Origin: Glaciecola sp. HTCC2999
GTDB taxonomy: Bacteria; Pseudomonadota; Gammaproteobacteria; Enterobacterales; Alteromonadaceae
DNA length: 51,437 nt
Reading direction: 5' to 3'
Assembly (NCBI GenBank): GCA_949498985.1
Contig: CATECQ010000021.1
Location: 1 to 51,437 of the forward strand
Part shown: positions 21,040 to 31,923 of the stretch, piece by piece
Numbering within the stretch: the stretch's first letter is position 1
How the letters are laid out: each line of letters opens with the position of its first letter
Made by a program: the position numbers and the translations under genes
The notes under the pieces: model-generated
The model's input: only the letters and a program-made list of their open reading frames with translations
The model's database searches: none
Told to the model about the DNA's origin: nothing

Positions 21040-21603
21040 CTATAAATTCCACAACCAGATTTCACAAGTATTAATCTTTTGACGTTGTAACACATGTCTA
21101 TCGCGCTCCGCGTCTCGTTTCGACTTATACGGACCCAATATGACACGATACCAACCTGATTTGGTTCCTCTAATTTGTGGCTCTAATCCAACCAATGCCA
21201 TAGTTGCGCGCATCGAATCAGCCTGTTCAAATATTTTAAATGAACCACATTGCATTAAATATAATTTATCTGATGTCGCAGCTTCAACGTCTACCTCTAC
21301 CTCATAACCAGGAAGTGATTTAATGAACTCCCATTCTTCTTCGGGAAGCTCTGGCAACGGATCAACCTCATCGATATTGGATGTCAACGTGTCGACTTCT
21401 GCAGTCTTTATTGGTTGAGCGACGTCATCCTTGATTGAATATAAAAAATAAGCAAACCCTAACAACACCGCAATAGCGAAAGTGATTTTGAATTTTTTAA
21501 CCACGCCTGAAGTCTGCGCCGCTTTCTGGTTGGGACGTCGTTTAGCTCCGGTTGTTCTTTTTCGTGGAGCAGGTTTACGTTTTATATAATCTTTTTGTGC
21601 CAT
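21040..21603 (-). CDS. ftsN: Cell division protein FtsN (SPOR domain)
   Basis: 187-aa bitopic inner-membrane protein: basic cytoplasmic N-terminus, membrane helix about residues 38-57, periplasmic linker, and a C-terminal SPOR domain (~112-187) that binds denuded peptidoglycan. EEEWEFIKSL near residues 88-97 matches the W-x-[YF]-I-K-x-L essential motif of E. coli FtsN (W83/Y85/L89), which supports FtsN over a generic SPOR protein. It is shorter than E. coli FtsN (319 aa) because the Gln-rich linker is missing. Position between priA and hslV is as in enterobacteria, except cytR is absent. Confidence 0.88.
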   Translation of the reverse strand: MAQKDYIKRKPAPRKRTTGAKRRPNQKAAQTSGVVKKFKITFAIAVLLGFAYFLYSIKDDVAQPIKTAEVDTLTSNIDEVDPLPELPEEEWEFIKSLPGYEVEVDVEAATSDKLYLMQCGSFKIFEQADSMRATMALVGLEPQIRGTKSGWYRVILGPYKSKRDAERDRHVLQRQKINTCEIWLWNL

Positions 21604-21654
21604 AGGGCAAATGATACCTAAAATGGATTAACAATGGCTATTGTAATAATTTGC

Positions 21655-23919
21655 TCAATTAAAATCTATGTTATCTACATCAATAGACCATCGAATTCGT
21701 GACTTGTTCGCATAATGTGCATAATCGTCGATAATCGCATCAAGTACTTTTTGACGTAAATCCCGATAGGGACTTTGAATGATTAACATATATCGATGGC
21801 GAGTTTGTTTTTTCTCTATCAAACAAGGCATGGGTCCCAATGTTGATATATTCTTCATATTGGTTAATAAATGACGAGCAAATTCTAATAACTGGATTGC
21901 CCGCTGCGGGATTTCGTCCTCTGCACGTAAAACAACTTGGTATGTGAATGGTGGTAAAGTCGCTTGTTCTCTTTCATGGAGAGCAAAACGCGCAAAGTGC
22001 CCATAACCATTATTCACTAAATCTTGCAAGAGTGGATGCCCTGGCTGAGTGGTTTGCAAGAACGTCTCTCCCGGCTTATCAGCTCGACCTGCTCGACCTG
22101 AGATTTGCGTGATTAACTGAGCTAGTTTTTCAGGCGCACGAAAATCCGCACTAAATAGTGCACCATCTACATCCATAATCACCACACAAGTGACATGAGA
22201 GAAGTGATGGCCTTTAGCTAATATCTGCGTCCCTAATAAAATCTGATGTTGACGCTGATTAATCGCTTCTATCGTGTTAGATAGGGTGTGTTTCCCGCGC
22301 ATCGAATCTGAGTCAATGCGGATAGTCGAGTACTGCGGAAATAACTCACCCAGTCCTTGTTCCAGTTGCTCTGTCCCAATACCTTGTGTAATTAAGTCTG
22401 TAGCGCCACAGGCGCCACATTGATGAGGTGCGATGACATGCGCTAAACATTGATGACAGACCATTCGAGATTGTGCTTTGTGATAAGTCATAGGTTTATC
22501 ACAAGCGACACAATCTTCAACATGCCCACAACTTGAACAAACCACTGCCGGTGCATAACCTCTACGGTTGATAAAAAGCAATACTTGATTACCTTGAGAC
22601 AAGTGCGTTTGCATCACATCGAGCGTAGCTGGTGCCAAACCAAATTGAAGAGGTTGTTGGCAAATATCGATTAAATGAACCGGTGCCACTGCAGCATCAC
22701 CAGCACGTTGCTCTAATTTAAAATGCTGAAACTTTCCCGTCATTGCGCGGTGCAACGTCTCAAGTACTGGTGTTGCTGTACCCAGCACAATAGGAATCCC
22801 TTGCTTTTGGGCCAACATAATAGCTAAATCGCGGGCATGATATCGTAAACCATCCTGTTGTTTGAATGAGTCATCATGCTCTTCATCAATAATGATCATG
22901 CCTAATTCAGGTAACGGAGTAAAAATAGCTGAGCGTGTTCCAATCACGATACCGATGTGGTTCAAACGCGCTTGATGCCAAACGGTTAAACGCTCTTTAT
23001 CGGTTAACCCTGAATGTAATACTCCAACTTGAATACCAAAGCGAGATTCAAAACGCGAGACTGTTTGAGGAGTTAAGCCAATTTCAGGCACCAAAATCAA
23101 TACTTGCTGACGTTGTTGAAGTACCTTATTGATCACTTGCAAATACACTTCCGTTTTGCCACTACCCGTTATCCCTTCAATAAGAAAGCACCCAAACTGA
23201 TTTAGTTGAGCGCAGATCCCTGTGATCGCTATCGACTGTTCAACATTAGCCGGTAAACCCGAGATATTTGCAAAATGCTCTACTCCCTTTTGATCATGCC
23301 AACATCCTGATCTTAGATACTGATGAGATTCAATAAGTACTTCTTTTCTAATTAAATTATTGATTAATGAAGTACTAAAATGCTGTTTTATTTCATCTTT
23401 AGCGACACCATCGACATCTTCGTCTTGAGTTTTTGCTGCAACATAACAGGCTAAGGCAAACTGTCTTTGTGCCCGCTTTAAATTTATAAAAGGCACTGTT
23501 TGGGTAATATCATTTCCTTGGATATTTAAGGCTGCGAGTGACGGCACTAAGGCGATTGTTGAGATTGGAATAGGCTGACTAGATTGAGCTTTACGTAACG
23601 CATTAGGTAATGCTGTTTGTATCACTTCCCCTATGGGGTGCTGATAATAATTGGCTAACCAATGTAATAGACTTAACCAAGATTGGGAGAATATAGGTAC
23701 ATCGTCTAATACCGTTCCAATGGGTTTAAACTTGGACGGTTCCCCGTGCTGCTCAAGTGCTATATCAGCCAGTAAATCCATGCAGTCCACCACCACTCCA
23801 ACTAAAGCGCGACTAGCAAAAACCACTTCCACCCTAACACCTAACGCAAGAGGTTTAGTATGCGTGTAATAAAATGTTTTGCGCAGTGGGACCGGTACCG
23901 CAATTGCCAATATCACCAT
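21655..23919 (-). CDS. priA: Primosomal protein N' (replication restart helicase PriA)
   Basis: 3'-to-5' SF2 helicase that reloads the replisome at collapsed forks. Walker A GITGSGKTEVYL and the DEEH box IIDEEHDDSFKQQ are present, as are eight zinc-binding cysteines in four CxxC pairs (CSSC, CVAC, CHQC, CGAC). The start at 23919 (754 aa) is chosen because MVILAIAVPVPL aligns with the E. coli start MPVAHVALPVPL; an ATG 18 codons earlier (23973) is possible but adds an unconserved segment and has no Shine-Dalgarno. Divergent from rpmE. Confidence 0.95.
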   Translation of the reverse strand: MVILAIAVPVPLRKTFYYTHTKPLALGVRVEVVFASRALVGVVVDCMDLLADIALEQHGEPSKFKPIGTVLDDVPIFSQSWLSLLHWLANYYQHPIGEVIQTALPNALRKAQSSQPIPISTIALVPSLAALNIQGNDITQTVPFINLKRAQRQFALACYVAAKTQDEDVDGVAKDEIKQHFSTSLINNLIRKEVLIESHQYLRSGCWHDQKGVEHFANISGLPANVEQSIAITGICAQLNQFGCFLIEGITGSGKTEVYLQVINKVLQQRQQVLILVPEIGLTPQTVSRFESRFGIQVGVLHSGLTDKERLTVWHQARLNHIGIVIGTRSAIFTPLPELGMIIIDEEHDDSFKQQDGLRYHARDLAIMLAQKQGIPIVLGTATPVLETLHRAMTGKFQHFKLEQRAGDAAVAPVHLIDICQQPLQFGLAPATLDVMQTHLSQGNQVLLFINRRGYAPAVVCSSCGHVEDCVACDKPMTYHKAQSRMVCHQCLAHVIAPHQCGACGATDLITQGIGTEQLEQGLGELFPQYSTIRIDSDSMRGKHTLSNTIEAINQRQHQILLGTQILAKGHHFSHVTCVVIMDVDGALFSADFRAPEKLAQLITQISGRAGRADKPGETFLQTTQPGHPLLQDLVNNGYGHFARFALHEREQATLPPFTYQVVLRAEDEIPQRAIQLLEFARHLLTNMKNISTLGPMPCLIEKKQTRHRYMLIIQSPYRDLRQKVLDAIIDDYAHYANKSRIRWSIDVDNIDFN

Positions 23920-24055
23920 AGGCTGGATAATTATTCTGTTTTTAAGGACTAAAACACGATTATACTTGATCATTTAAGGAAGTTACATTATTATGCGCCT
24001 CCATTTTGCGACTCACTGCTGGTGCGGTAAGTCATGTTAATTATAGCGTATGGTG

Positions 24056-24072
24056 TGCAACTTCGGGTTGTA
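24056..24072 (+). promoter_or_regulatory. Hairpin in the rpmE leader
   Basis: TGCAAC (24056-24061) and GTTGTA (24067-24072) form a 6-bp stem (one G-T pair) around a TTCGG loop, 31 bases before the rpmE ATG. Leader structures that bind L31 for autoregulation have been proposed in gammaproteobacteria; this could be one, but assignment is by position only. Confidence 0.35.
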
Positions 24073-24103
24073 TAGCGATGCGGCCTAAATTGAAAGGTAT
24101 CCC

Positions 24104-24316
24104 ATGAAAGAAGGTATTCACCCTAAGTACGAAGAAATTACTGCAACATGTTCTTGTGGTAACGAAATGAAAATACGCTCTACCGTCGGTAAAGATCTAA
24201 ACTTAGACGTATGTTCAGCGTGTCACCCATTCTACACTGGTAAGCAACGTAATGTTGATACTGGTGGTCGTGTCGATCGCTTCAACAAGCGTTTTGGTGC
24301 AATTAGCAAAAAATAA
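24104..24316 (+). CDS. rpmE: 50S ribosomal protein L31, zinc-binding type
   Basis: 70 aa. Four cysteines (C16, C18, C37, C40; ATCSCGN and [10 protein letters not shown]) mark the zinc-binding C+ form as opposed to the zinc-free YkgM/RpmE2 paralogue. [13 protein letters not shown]-like C-terminus ([13 protein letters not shown]) is conserved. AAAGGTATCCC precedes the ATG. Divergent from priA, as in E. coli; followed by a strong terminator. Confidence 0.98.
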   Translation: MKEGIHPKYEEITATCSCGNEMKIRSTVGKDLNLDVCSACHPFYTGKQRNVDTGGRVDRFNKRFGAISKK

Positions 24317-24353
24317 TAATGGTTGGCTGCTCTCAGCGACAACACTCATTATT

Positions 24354-24380
24354 AAAAAGCGCTCATTCAGCGCTTTTTTT
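24354..24380 (+). terminator. Rho-independent terminator of rpmE
   Basis: AAAAAGCGCT (24354-24363) pairs with AGCGCTTTTT (24369-24378) around CATTC, followed by more T residues. This is a classical intrinsic terminator 37 nt after the rpmE stop. Confidence 0.9.
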
Positions 24381-24513
24381 GTACCCATAGATAAATCATA
24401 TGTGTAATTAAGTACTGCTGTGGTACATTAATATCATTGCTAATAAAAATAATCATAAAGCAAAGAAATAGAGGTACCTTTAATCCCCTACACATTAAGG
24501 AAATGCACGAAAT

Positions 24514-25761
24514 ATGTCTGATTTTCGTCAACAAGCGTTAGACTATCACGCCCTGCCAAAACCAGGAAAGATTAGTATCGAACTGACCACGCCTGCCGCG
24601 ACTGTTAATGATTTAGCACTCGCTTACAGTCCTGGAGTGGCCGAGCCTGTCCGTGAAATTGCTGATGACCCGGCTAATGCCTATAAATATACTGCCAAAG
24701 GCAATATGGTTGCAGTCATTTCTAATGGTACTGCGATTTTAGGACTAGGTAATCTAGGACCACTTGCTTCAAAACCTGTGATGGAAGGAAAAGCGCTTTT
24801 ATTTAAGCGTTTTGCTGGACTTGACTCAATTGATATCGAAGTATCTCACCGCACCACTGAAGAATTTATTAATACAGTGGCGAACATCGCAGATACGTTT
24901 GGTGGTATCAACCTTGAAGATATTAAAGCCCCTGAATGTTTCGAAATTGAACGAGAATTACAAAAACGTTGTAAGATCCCAATTTTCCATGATGACCAGC
25001 ATGGCACGGCCATTGTTACAGCTGCTGGCATGCTTAACGCTTTAGAAATCCAAGGCAAAGACATTAAACAAGTCCGTATTGTGTGTATGGGTGCTGGTGC
25101 AGCAGCCATTGCATGTATGGAATTATTGATAAAGTGCGGAGCACAACGCGAAAAAATCTACATGCTTGATCGTAATGGTGTGATTCATACACGTCGAGAG
25201 TCATTGACTGAACATAAAGCAGCATTTGCTAATAACACGGATAAACGCACACTAGAAGATGTAATGGATGGAGCCGATGTATTTGTAGGTGTTTCCGGCC
25301 CCGATGTGTTACCACCAGAAACATTAGCGTTAATGGGACCCAATCCAATTGTGTTTGCGTGTTCAAATCCAGATCCTGAAATTAAACCAGAATTAGCTAT
25401 GGCGACACGAGATGATTTAATCATGGCAACCGGTCGTTCAGACTATCCTAATCAGGTTAATAACGTGCTGTGTTTTCCTTTTATATTCCGCGGAGCGTTA
25501 GATGTTCGTGCCAGTGCTATCAATGATGAAATGAAAGTGGCAGCCGTAGAAGCTATTCGCAGTATTTCAAAAGAACCTGTACCTGAAGAAGTATTAATCG
25601 CAGCAGGGGTAGATAACCTTAATTTTGGTCGAGACTATATTATCCCAAAACCGATGGATCCTCGTTTATGCGCACGCATTGCTAAAGCCGTGGGTCAAGC
25701 AGCCATAGATTCGGGTGTCGCTCATTTAGAGGCGTTACCGGAAGGCTACATGGAAGGTTAA
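24514..25761 (+). CDS. MaeB-like malic enzyme, single-domain form
   Basis: Oxaloacetate-decarboxylating malate dehydrogenase giving pyruvate, CO2 and NAD(P)H. 415 aa, corresponding to the malic-enzyme half of MaeB (E. coli MaeB is about 759 aa with a C-terminal phosphotransacetylase-like domain, absent here). Visible are [28 protein letters not shown], the metal-site FHDDQHGTA (near 163-171), the Rossmann motif [13 protein letters not shown] and [12 protein letters not shown] versus NADP preference is not readable with certainty. AAGGAAATGCACGAAAT precedes the ATG. A single gene convergent with metJ. Confidence 0.93.
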   Translation: MSDFRQQALDYHALPKPGKISIELTTPAATVNDLALAYSPGVAEPVREIADDPANAYKYTAKGNMVAVISNGTAILGLGNLGPLASKPVMEGKALLFKRFAGLDSIDIEVSHRTTEEFINTVANIADTFGGINLEDIKAPECFEIERELQKRCKIPIFHDDQHGTAIVTAAGMLNALEIQGKDIKQVRIVCMGAGAAAIACMELLIKCGAQREKIYMLDRNGVIHTRRESLTEHKAAFANNTDKRTLEDVMDGADVFVGVSGPDVLPPETLALMGPNPIVFACSNPDPEIKPELAMATRDDLIMATGRSDYPNQVNNVLCFPFIFRGALDVRASAINDEMKVAAVEAIRSISKEPVPEEVLIAAGVDNLNFGRDYIIPKPMDPRLCARIAKAVGQAAIDSGVAHLEALPEGYMEG

Positions 25762-25782
25762 GTAGAACAGCTTAACCTTTGA

Positions 25783-26118
25783 TTATTCATCTGGGGTTTG
25801 ATTAGACGCTTCAATCTCTGCTTCAAGCCCCATTTCTTCCATAAGCTGTCTGACAGATTCAGGGATACGGTTTTTGTTCCCTTTATTTAAGTCATTATCA
25901 TTGGGTAACGGCTGTCCGGTAAACGCATGCAAAAATGCTTCACATAATAATTCTGAATTAGTGGCGTGACGTAAATTATTCACCTGTCTACGAGTCCGTT
26001 CATCAGTCAACACTTTCAACACATTGATCGGAATTGATACTGTTACTTTTTTTACTTGCTCACTTTTTTTCCCATGCTCAGCATAGGGATGAATGTACTT
26101 GCCATTCCACTCAGCCAT
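25783..26118 (-). CDS. metJ: Met regulon transcriptional repressor MetJ
   Basis: Ribbon-helix-helix repressor using S-adenosylmethionine as corepressor. The first ~70 residues are nearly identical to E. coli MetJ ([18 protein letters not shown] with the DNA-binding beta strand, then [20 protein letters not shown]). 111 aa (E. coli 105), differing only in the C-terminal tail. AAGGGTGTCCCT provides the ribosome site. Divergent from metF, with Met boxes in the shared region, so MetJ probably controls metF and possibly itself. Confidence 0.97.
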   Translation of the reverse strand: MAEWNGKYIHPYAEHGKKSEQVKKVTVSIPINVLKVLTDERTRRQVNNLRHATNSELLCEAFLHAFTGQPLPNDNDLNKGNKNRIPESVRQLMEEMGLEAEIEASNQTPDE

Positions 26119-26198
26119 AGGGACACCCTTAAACGTTGTTCCGTTTTTTATTATATTTTTATGCTATAGGTTATTAGTAGAACTTAATATATAAAAGC

Positions 26199-26243
26199 TT
26201 GACCGTTCTGCTATTATTACGTAGTTTAGACGTCTAAACGTCT
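26199..26243 (+). promoter_or_regulatory. metF promoter with tandem MetJ operator boxes
   Basis: Two adjacent 8-mers, AGACGTCT (26228-26235, perfect consensus) and AAACGTCT (26236-26243, 7 of 8), form a minimal cooperative MetJ operator 31 bases before the metF start. A possible promoter, TTGACC (26199-26204) with a 17-base gap to TAGTTT (26222-26227), abuts the boxes; its -10 is poor. Repression by MetJ-SAM would block initiation toward metF. Confidence 0.8.
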
Positions 26244-26264
26244 ATTGTACACTTTTTTATTTGA

Positions 26265-28036
<1,772 letters not shown>

Positions 28037-28267
28037 CTATAGCCCATCATAACGTGCTGCGCTGATAATTGACCATAAATGCGCAATCGCTCCAACTGGC
28101 CATAAAAAGATAAAAATGACTGTCGCGGCGAGTCCATAACAGACGCTAGCTACAATAAAAAAGAGTAAAGCAGCTAAAATACGCCCTTGTACGAGTTGAC
28201 CTAAACCAGGAATAAAGATACTACAAATAGCAGCGATGACATTACCGCCAGATCCTTGTTGTCCCAT
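28037..28267 (-). CDS. Small two-helix membrane protein, unknown
   Basis: 76 aa from the ATG at 28267, which has AAGGA about 10 bases upstream; an in-frame ATG at 28297 would add 10 residues. The protein has a Gly-rich start, a hydrophobic segment containing IFIPGLGQLVQGRILAALLF and a second segment around VIFIFLWPVGAIAHLW. The PGLGQ..QGR pattern between helices recurs in small TM2-like inner-membrane proteins. The stop abuts the yihY stop from the opposite strand. Function unknown. Confidence 0.7.
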   Translation of the reverse strand: MGQQGSGGNVIAAICSIFIPGLGQLVQGRILAALLFFIVASVCYGLAATVIFIFLWPVGAIAHLWSIISAARYDGL

Positions 28268-28511
28268 TATTTTTTTCCTTATAGTGATGAATTGCAATGT
28301 AAGACTGTTTCATTGATAAACTAGTTCATAATTTAAATGAGTTAACGACATCTTTGCTAATTTTTTTAAGCTTATTTATCCAAAATATCTGTTTTCCTGC
28401 TAACCATTGAAGGGCTAGCGCCTTTTGTAACCTTTTCTCTTGAGATAGCAACTGATACTATAACAAAAATTATCTGACCACTCATGGTCAATTATTCGTC
28501 GAGGGTCATTT

Positions 28512-28961
28512 ATGATAGGACTCATTCAACGTGTATCGCAAGCATCTGTGACTGTTAACCAAAAGGTGATTAGCGAGATCGACACGGGAGGGTTATTGTT
28601 ACTCGGTATTGAAGCTTCAGATACCCTTTCTCATGCACAGAAGTTAGCTAAGAAACTGTTAAATTTTAGAATGTTTAGTGATGATTTGGGCAAGATGAAT
28701 CTCAATATAGAACAAATTCAAGGACAACTGTTAATCGTATCGCAATTTACATTAGTGGCCGACACTCAAAAAGGGAATCGCCCAGGCTTTTCCAAAGGTG
28801 CGAGTCATGAGCACGGATTAACTATGTATAATGCTTTTGTGACAGAGATAAAACGACAAACACAATTGCCTGAATCACATATTGCTATGGGTGAATTTGG
28901 CGAAGATATGAAAGTCGCTTTAATTAATGATGGTCCAGTCACTTTTACCTTGACCGTTTAA
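28512..28961 (+). CDS. dtd: D-aminoacyl-tRNA deacylase
   Basis: Hydrolyses D-aminoacyl-tRNAs (and glycyl-tRNA-Ala), a translation quality-control step. 149 aa (E. coli 145). The conserved SQFTLVADT (~79-87) and C-terminal NDGPVTF (cross-subunit Gly-Pro motif, ~138-144) are present. GAGGGTCATTT precedes the ATG. An inverted TGACCA/TGGTCA at 28475-28490 lies just upstream. Followed by the GNAT/hotdog gene, as in E. coli (dtd-yiiD). Confidence 0.96.
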   Translation: MIGLIQRVSQASVTVNQKVISEIDTGGLLLLGIEASDTLSHAQKLAKKLLNFRMFSDDLGKMNLNIEQIQGQLLIVSQFTLVADTQKGNRPGFSKGASHEHGLTMYNAFVTEIKRQTQLPESHIAMGEFGEDMKVALINDGPVTFTLTV

Positions 28962-29000
28962 TACCTGCTCTTGAAGAGTCTTTTATAGGAAAAGCAAGCT

Positions 29001-29906
29001 TTGTATAAAATAATTACTCCCACTACTGAGCAAGAATTAGCTGATTATTTCCATTTCCGTTGGCAGATCCTTAAAGCTCCTTTTAATTTCCCTGAAGGTT
29101 CAGAGAAAGATGAATATGAGCTCGTTGCTGAACATCGTATGATCGTCAATGTTAATAATGAAATTTTAGCTATCGGTCGGGTGCACTTTAATACCGCTGA
29201 AGAAGTTCAAATACGTCATATTGCAGTTGCGTTTAATGCGCATGGTAAAGGTTATGGTCGGTTAATTGTTGCGACTCTGGAGCAAGTGGCTATTGAGCAA
29301 GGTGCTATTCGTGCAGTCACCAATAGTCTTGAAACCTCACGCGCATTTTTTGAAGAATGTGGCTACACTAAATTCTCAGCACCTGTGGATTTACGTAAAC
29401 TAAACCGAATTCACATGTTAAAAAAGCTCACTTCACAGCGGTTTCTTATTCACCCCAAATGGTGTCAGGAACTACAATCAACTTGGGAAGATACTATTCC
29501 CATTTCAGAGCAAATGGGTATTAAGATTCATCAATATTCAGGTTCTACCCTAGAAGTTCGTGCTTCTTTGAATAAAAACATCAACCTTCACGGTACTATG
29601 TTTGCTGGCAGCATATTTTCATTAGGTACTTTAACCGGTTGGGGAATGGTGTTTTTAGAACTTAAACGGAAAAAGCTCAATGGTGAAATCGTCTTAGGGG
29701 ATGGCAATATTCACTACCATAAACCGATCACGATGCAACCTCGTGCACAGGTTCACATCGAACATTTTGAGTGTGATTACGAAATACTCAGCTCCGGCCA
29801 AAAAATGCCAGTTAATTTAACCGTTAATATATTAGATGGTGATACACCCGTTGCAGAATTTAAAGGGGTATACTGGGTGTTACCACAAAAAAAAACCACT
29901 GATTAG
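29001..29906 (+). CDS. GNAT / hotdog-fold fusion protein (YiiD/FabY/MadA type)
   Basis: 301 aa with two domains: an N-terminal GNAT acetyltransferase-like domain (IAVAFNAHGKGYGRLIVATLEQ near residues 73-95, containing the acetyl-CoA loop) and a C-terminal YiiD-type hotdog domain (NLHGTMFAGSIFSLGTLTGWG near 195-215). E. coli YiiD has this architecture and has been linked to fatty-acid initiation (FabY) and malonyl-ACP decarboxylation (MadA); the assignment here is by homology and synteny after dtd. The start is TTG with AGGA 10 bases upstream and no nearer ATG. The stop codon falls in the loop of a terminator. Confidence 0.85.
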   Translation: MYKIITPTTEQELADYFHFRWQILKAPFNFPEGSEKDEYELVAEHRMIVNVNNEILAIGRVHFNTAEEVQIRHIAVAFNAHGKGYGRLIVATLEQVAIEQGAIRAVTNSLETSRAFFEECGYTKFSAPVDLRKLNRIHMLKKLTSQRFLIHPKWCQELQSTWEDTIPISEQMGIKIHQYSGSTLEVRASLNKNINLHGTMFAGSIFSLGTLTGWGMVFLELKRKKLNGEIVLGDGNIHYHKPITMQPRAQVHIEHFECDYEILSSGQKMPVNLTVNILDGDTPVAEFKGVYWVLPQKKTTD

Positions 29907-29918
29907 TCAGTGGTTTTT
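29891..29918. terminator. Bidirectional terminator containing a stop codon
   Basis: AAAAACCACTGA (29891-29902) pairs with TCAGTGGTTTTT (29907-29918) around TTAG. A- and T-runs on both sides make it functional on both strands: for the GNAT/hotdog gene and for convergent rpoH. The TAG of the plus-strand gene occupies the loop. Confidence 0.88.
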
Positions 29919-29938
29919 GAAGAATATGCAGACACTCG

Positions 29939-30790
29939 TTACGACATAGCCGCCTGTATTTTCTTCATTGCATTCTTTTCTATTTGTCTCACACGTTCAG
30001 CAGAAACTTGGTATTTAGCCGCTAAATCCTGCAGTGTCATTTTATTATCATTTAACCAACGAGTTTCAATAATATGCTGACTACGCTCATCCAAAGTCTT
30101 TATCGCTGAGTAAAGGCGAGCTGACGCATTACTATCCCAATCAGCATTAATGACTGCTGCTTCAACATTTTCAGATTTATCTTCTAAATACTGAGCTGGT
30201 GAGAAATTACTGTTATCGTCACCATCGTCGCTTGATAGATCAAAAGCAGTATCCTGGCTCCCCATACGGGCTTCCATTTGCAGTACTTCTTTTTCACTCA
30301 CACCTAACTCTTCAGCTACTTTTTGTACTTCTTGGTGTGTAAACCAACCTAAACGTTTCTTAGATTTACGCAAGTTGAAAAACAATTTACGTTGAGCCTT
30401 GGTCGTTGCGACTTTAACAATACGCCAATTTTTCAACACAAACTCATGAATTTCGGCTTTGATCCAATGCACTGCAAACGATACCAGACGAACACCCACG
30501 TTAGGATCAAACCGTTTAACAGCTTTCATCAAGCCAATATTACCTTCTTGAATCAAATCTGCCTGGGCTAAACCATAACCTGAATAGGATTTTGCAATGT
30601 GCACAACAAAACGTAAATGTGACATAACCAATTCACGTGCTGCAGTTAGATCGCCTTCATTAAATAACCGTTCAGCTAATGACTTTTCTTCATCAGCAGA
30701 CAGCATCGGTATATTACTTACCGATTGAATGTAGCTCTCTATACTACCGCTTTGAGGAATCGTTAATGCCATTTGCATGGATTTACTCAT
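29939..30790 (-). CDS. rpoH: RNA polymerase sigma-32 (heat-shock) factor
   Basis: Directs RNA polymerase to heat-shock promoters. 283 aa. Regions 2.1-2.4 ([45 protein letters not shown]) and 4.2 ([13 protein letters not shown]) are clear, and the RpoH-specific [10 protein letters not shown] box (residues ~133-142), involved in DnaK/FtsH control, is intact. The start is ATG at 30788-30790 with CGGAG 9 bases upstream; a TTG one codon before is less likely. It lies downstream of ftsX with a 146-nt gap that probably carries its own promoter(s). Confidence 0.98.
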   Translation of the reverse strand: MSKSMQMALTIPQSGSIESYIQSVSNIPMLSADEEKSLAERLFNEGDLTAARELVMSHLRFVVHIAKSYSGYGLAQADLIQEGNIGLMKAVKRFDPNVGVRLVSFAVHWIKAEIHEFVLKNWRIVKVATTKAQRKLFFNLRKSKKRLGWFTHQEVQKVAEELGVSEKEVLQMEARMGSQDTAFDLSSDDGDDNSNFSPAQYLEDKSENVEAAVINADWDSNASARLYSAIKTLDERSQHIIETRWLNDNKMTLQDLAAKYQVSAERVRQIEKNAMKKIQAAMS

Positions 30791-30939
30791 CAAATAAAAC
30801 TCCGTTATTTAACTTATCTATTTAATATACCAAAGTGATACGCTAAATGCGACATGTACACTGAATTACTTAGTACATATTTATTCTAATAATAGTTTAA
30901 AATAATATGGGGATTAATTCAAAATATTCAAGGTTAGCT

Positions 30940-31923
30940 TTAACTCGGTTCAATTTCCTTAATATGCTTTTGTACTGAAATCAATGACCCAATTAAACCT
31001 AATGCAACTGAAATTATTAATATCACACCCAATGCGGTCCCATCCAAGCCGCTAATAGTGAAAGTGGTTTGATAAAGTCCAGCAAGCTTTGCCACACCTG
31101 ATTGGATCCACCAAAGCAAAAATGCAACTAACATCCATGCCAAAAACCCACCTAAGATTCCGTACCAAAAACCTGTATATAAAAATGGAAACCGAATAAA
31201 GTTATCGGTTGCACCGACAAGTTTCATCACAGCAATTGCCTCGCGCTGAGATAAAATATTCAATCGAATGGTGTTACCAATGATTAATACCACTGAAACA
31301 CATAATAAAATGGCAATTATCCATACAATATCTTTGGCAATAGATACAATTGCATATAATTTTTCTAACCATTCAATATCTAATTTGCCAAAATCCACTA
31401 TAGATTGCTGTTCCAATTCAGATAATAACCGCCGTGCGGCCTGTGGGCGTAAATATTCTGGTTTTGGGGTAATTAACAATACATAAGGTAAGGGATTAGC
31501 ATCTAAATAAGCCAATGAATCTCCTAAACCTGATAATACTTCAAATTCTTCTAACGCAAAGTCAGGTGAAATTAAACGTGCATTATCAATTTTATCATTC
31601 ATTGCGGTAACCGCACTGAGCAGTTGTTGAGCTTGTTTTGCTGTCGTATTGGCTTGTAAATACAATGAAATTTCACCTGCATTTTCCCAGCCAGCAGTGA
31701 CATTTTCAGTATTTTTAACCATAAGATACAAAGTACTTGGCAACGTAATACTTAAGCCCAACACGCCAATAGTCATGATTGTTGCAAGAGGTGAGCGCCA
31801 CAGCTCACCTAAACTGGCTAACGCTTGACGAATATGATTGATGACACCCATCAAAACACGTTGTACAAAACCGACCCTGCGATTTTTCGTATTACCGGTT
31901 CGGCCGCTAAACAATAAACTCAT
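30940..31923 (-). CDS. ftsX: Cell division protein FtsX
   Basis: ABC-transporter-like membrane partner of FtsE, activating peptidoglycan hydrolases via EnvC at the septum. 327 aa: cytoplasmic N-terminus, first membrane helix near residues 47-67, periplasmic domain, then three C-terminal helices (~200-325). ISLYLQANT and the KLVGATDNFIRFPFLYTG region resemble E. coli FtsX. The ATG overlaps the ftsE stop by 4 nt (ATGA). Confidence 0.96.
   Translation of the reverse strand: MSLLFSGRTGNTKNRRVGFVQRVLMGVINHIRQALASLGELWRSPLATIMTIGVLGLSITLPSTLYLMVKNTENVTAGWENAGEISLYLQANTTAKQAQQLLSAVTAMNDKIDNARLISPDFALEEFEVLSGLGDSLAYLDANPLPYVLLITPKPEYLRPQAARRLLSELEQQSIVDFGKLDIEWLEKLYAIVSIAKDIVWIIAILLCVSVVLIIGNTIRLNILSQREAIAVMKLVGATDNFIRFPFLYTGFWYGILGGFLAWMLVAFLLWWIQSGVAKLAGLYQTTFTISGLDGTALGVILIISVALGLIGSLISVQKHIKEIEPS

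Noticed and set aside
23920-23973. 18-residue N-terminal extension of PriA
   Set aside because: Not conserved and lacking a ribosome site; E. coli PriA begins at the equivalent of 23919.
28475-28490. TGACCA/TGGTCA inverted repeat upstream of dtd
   Set aside because: Only 6-base arms; not distinguishable from chance.
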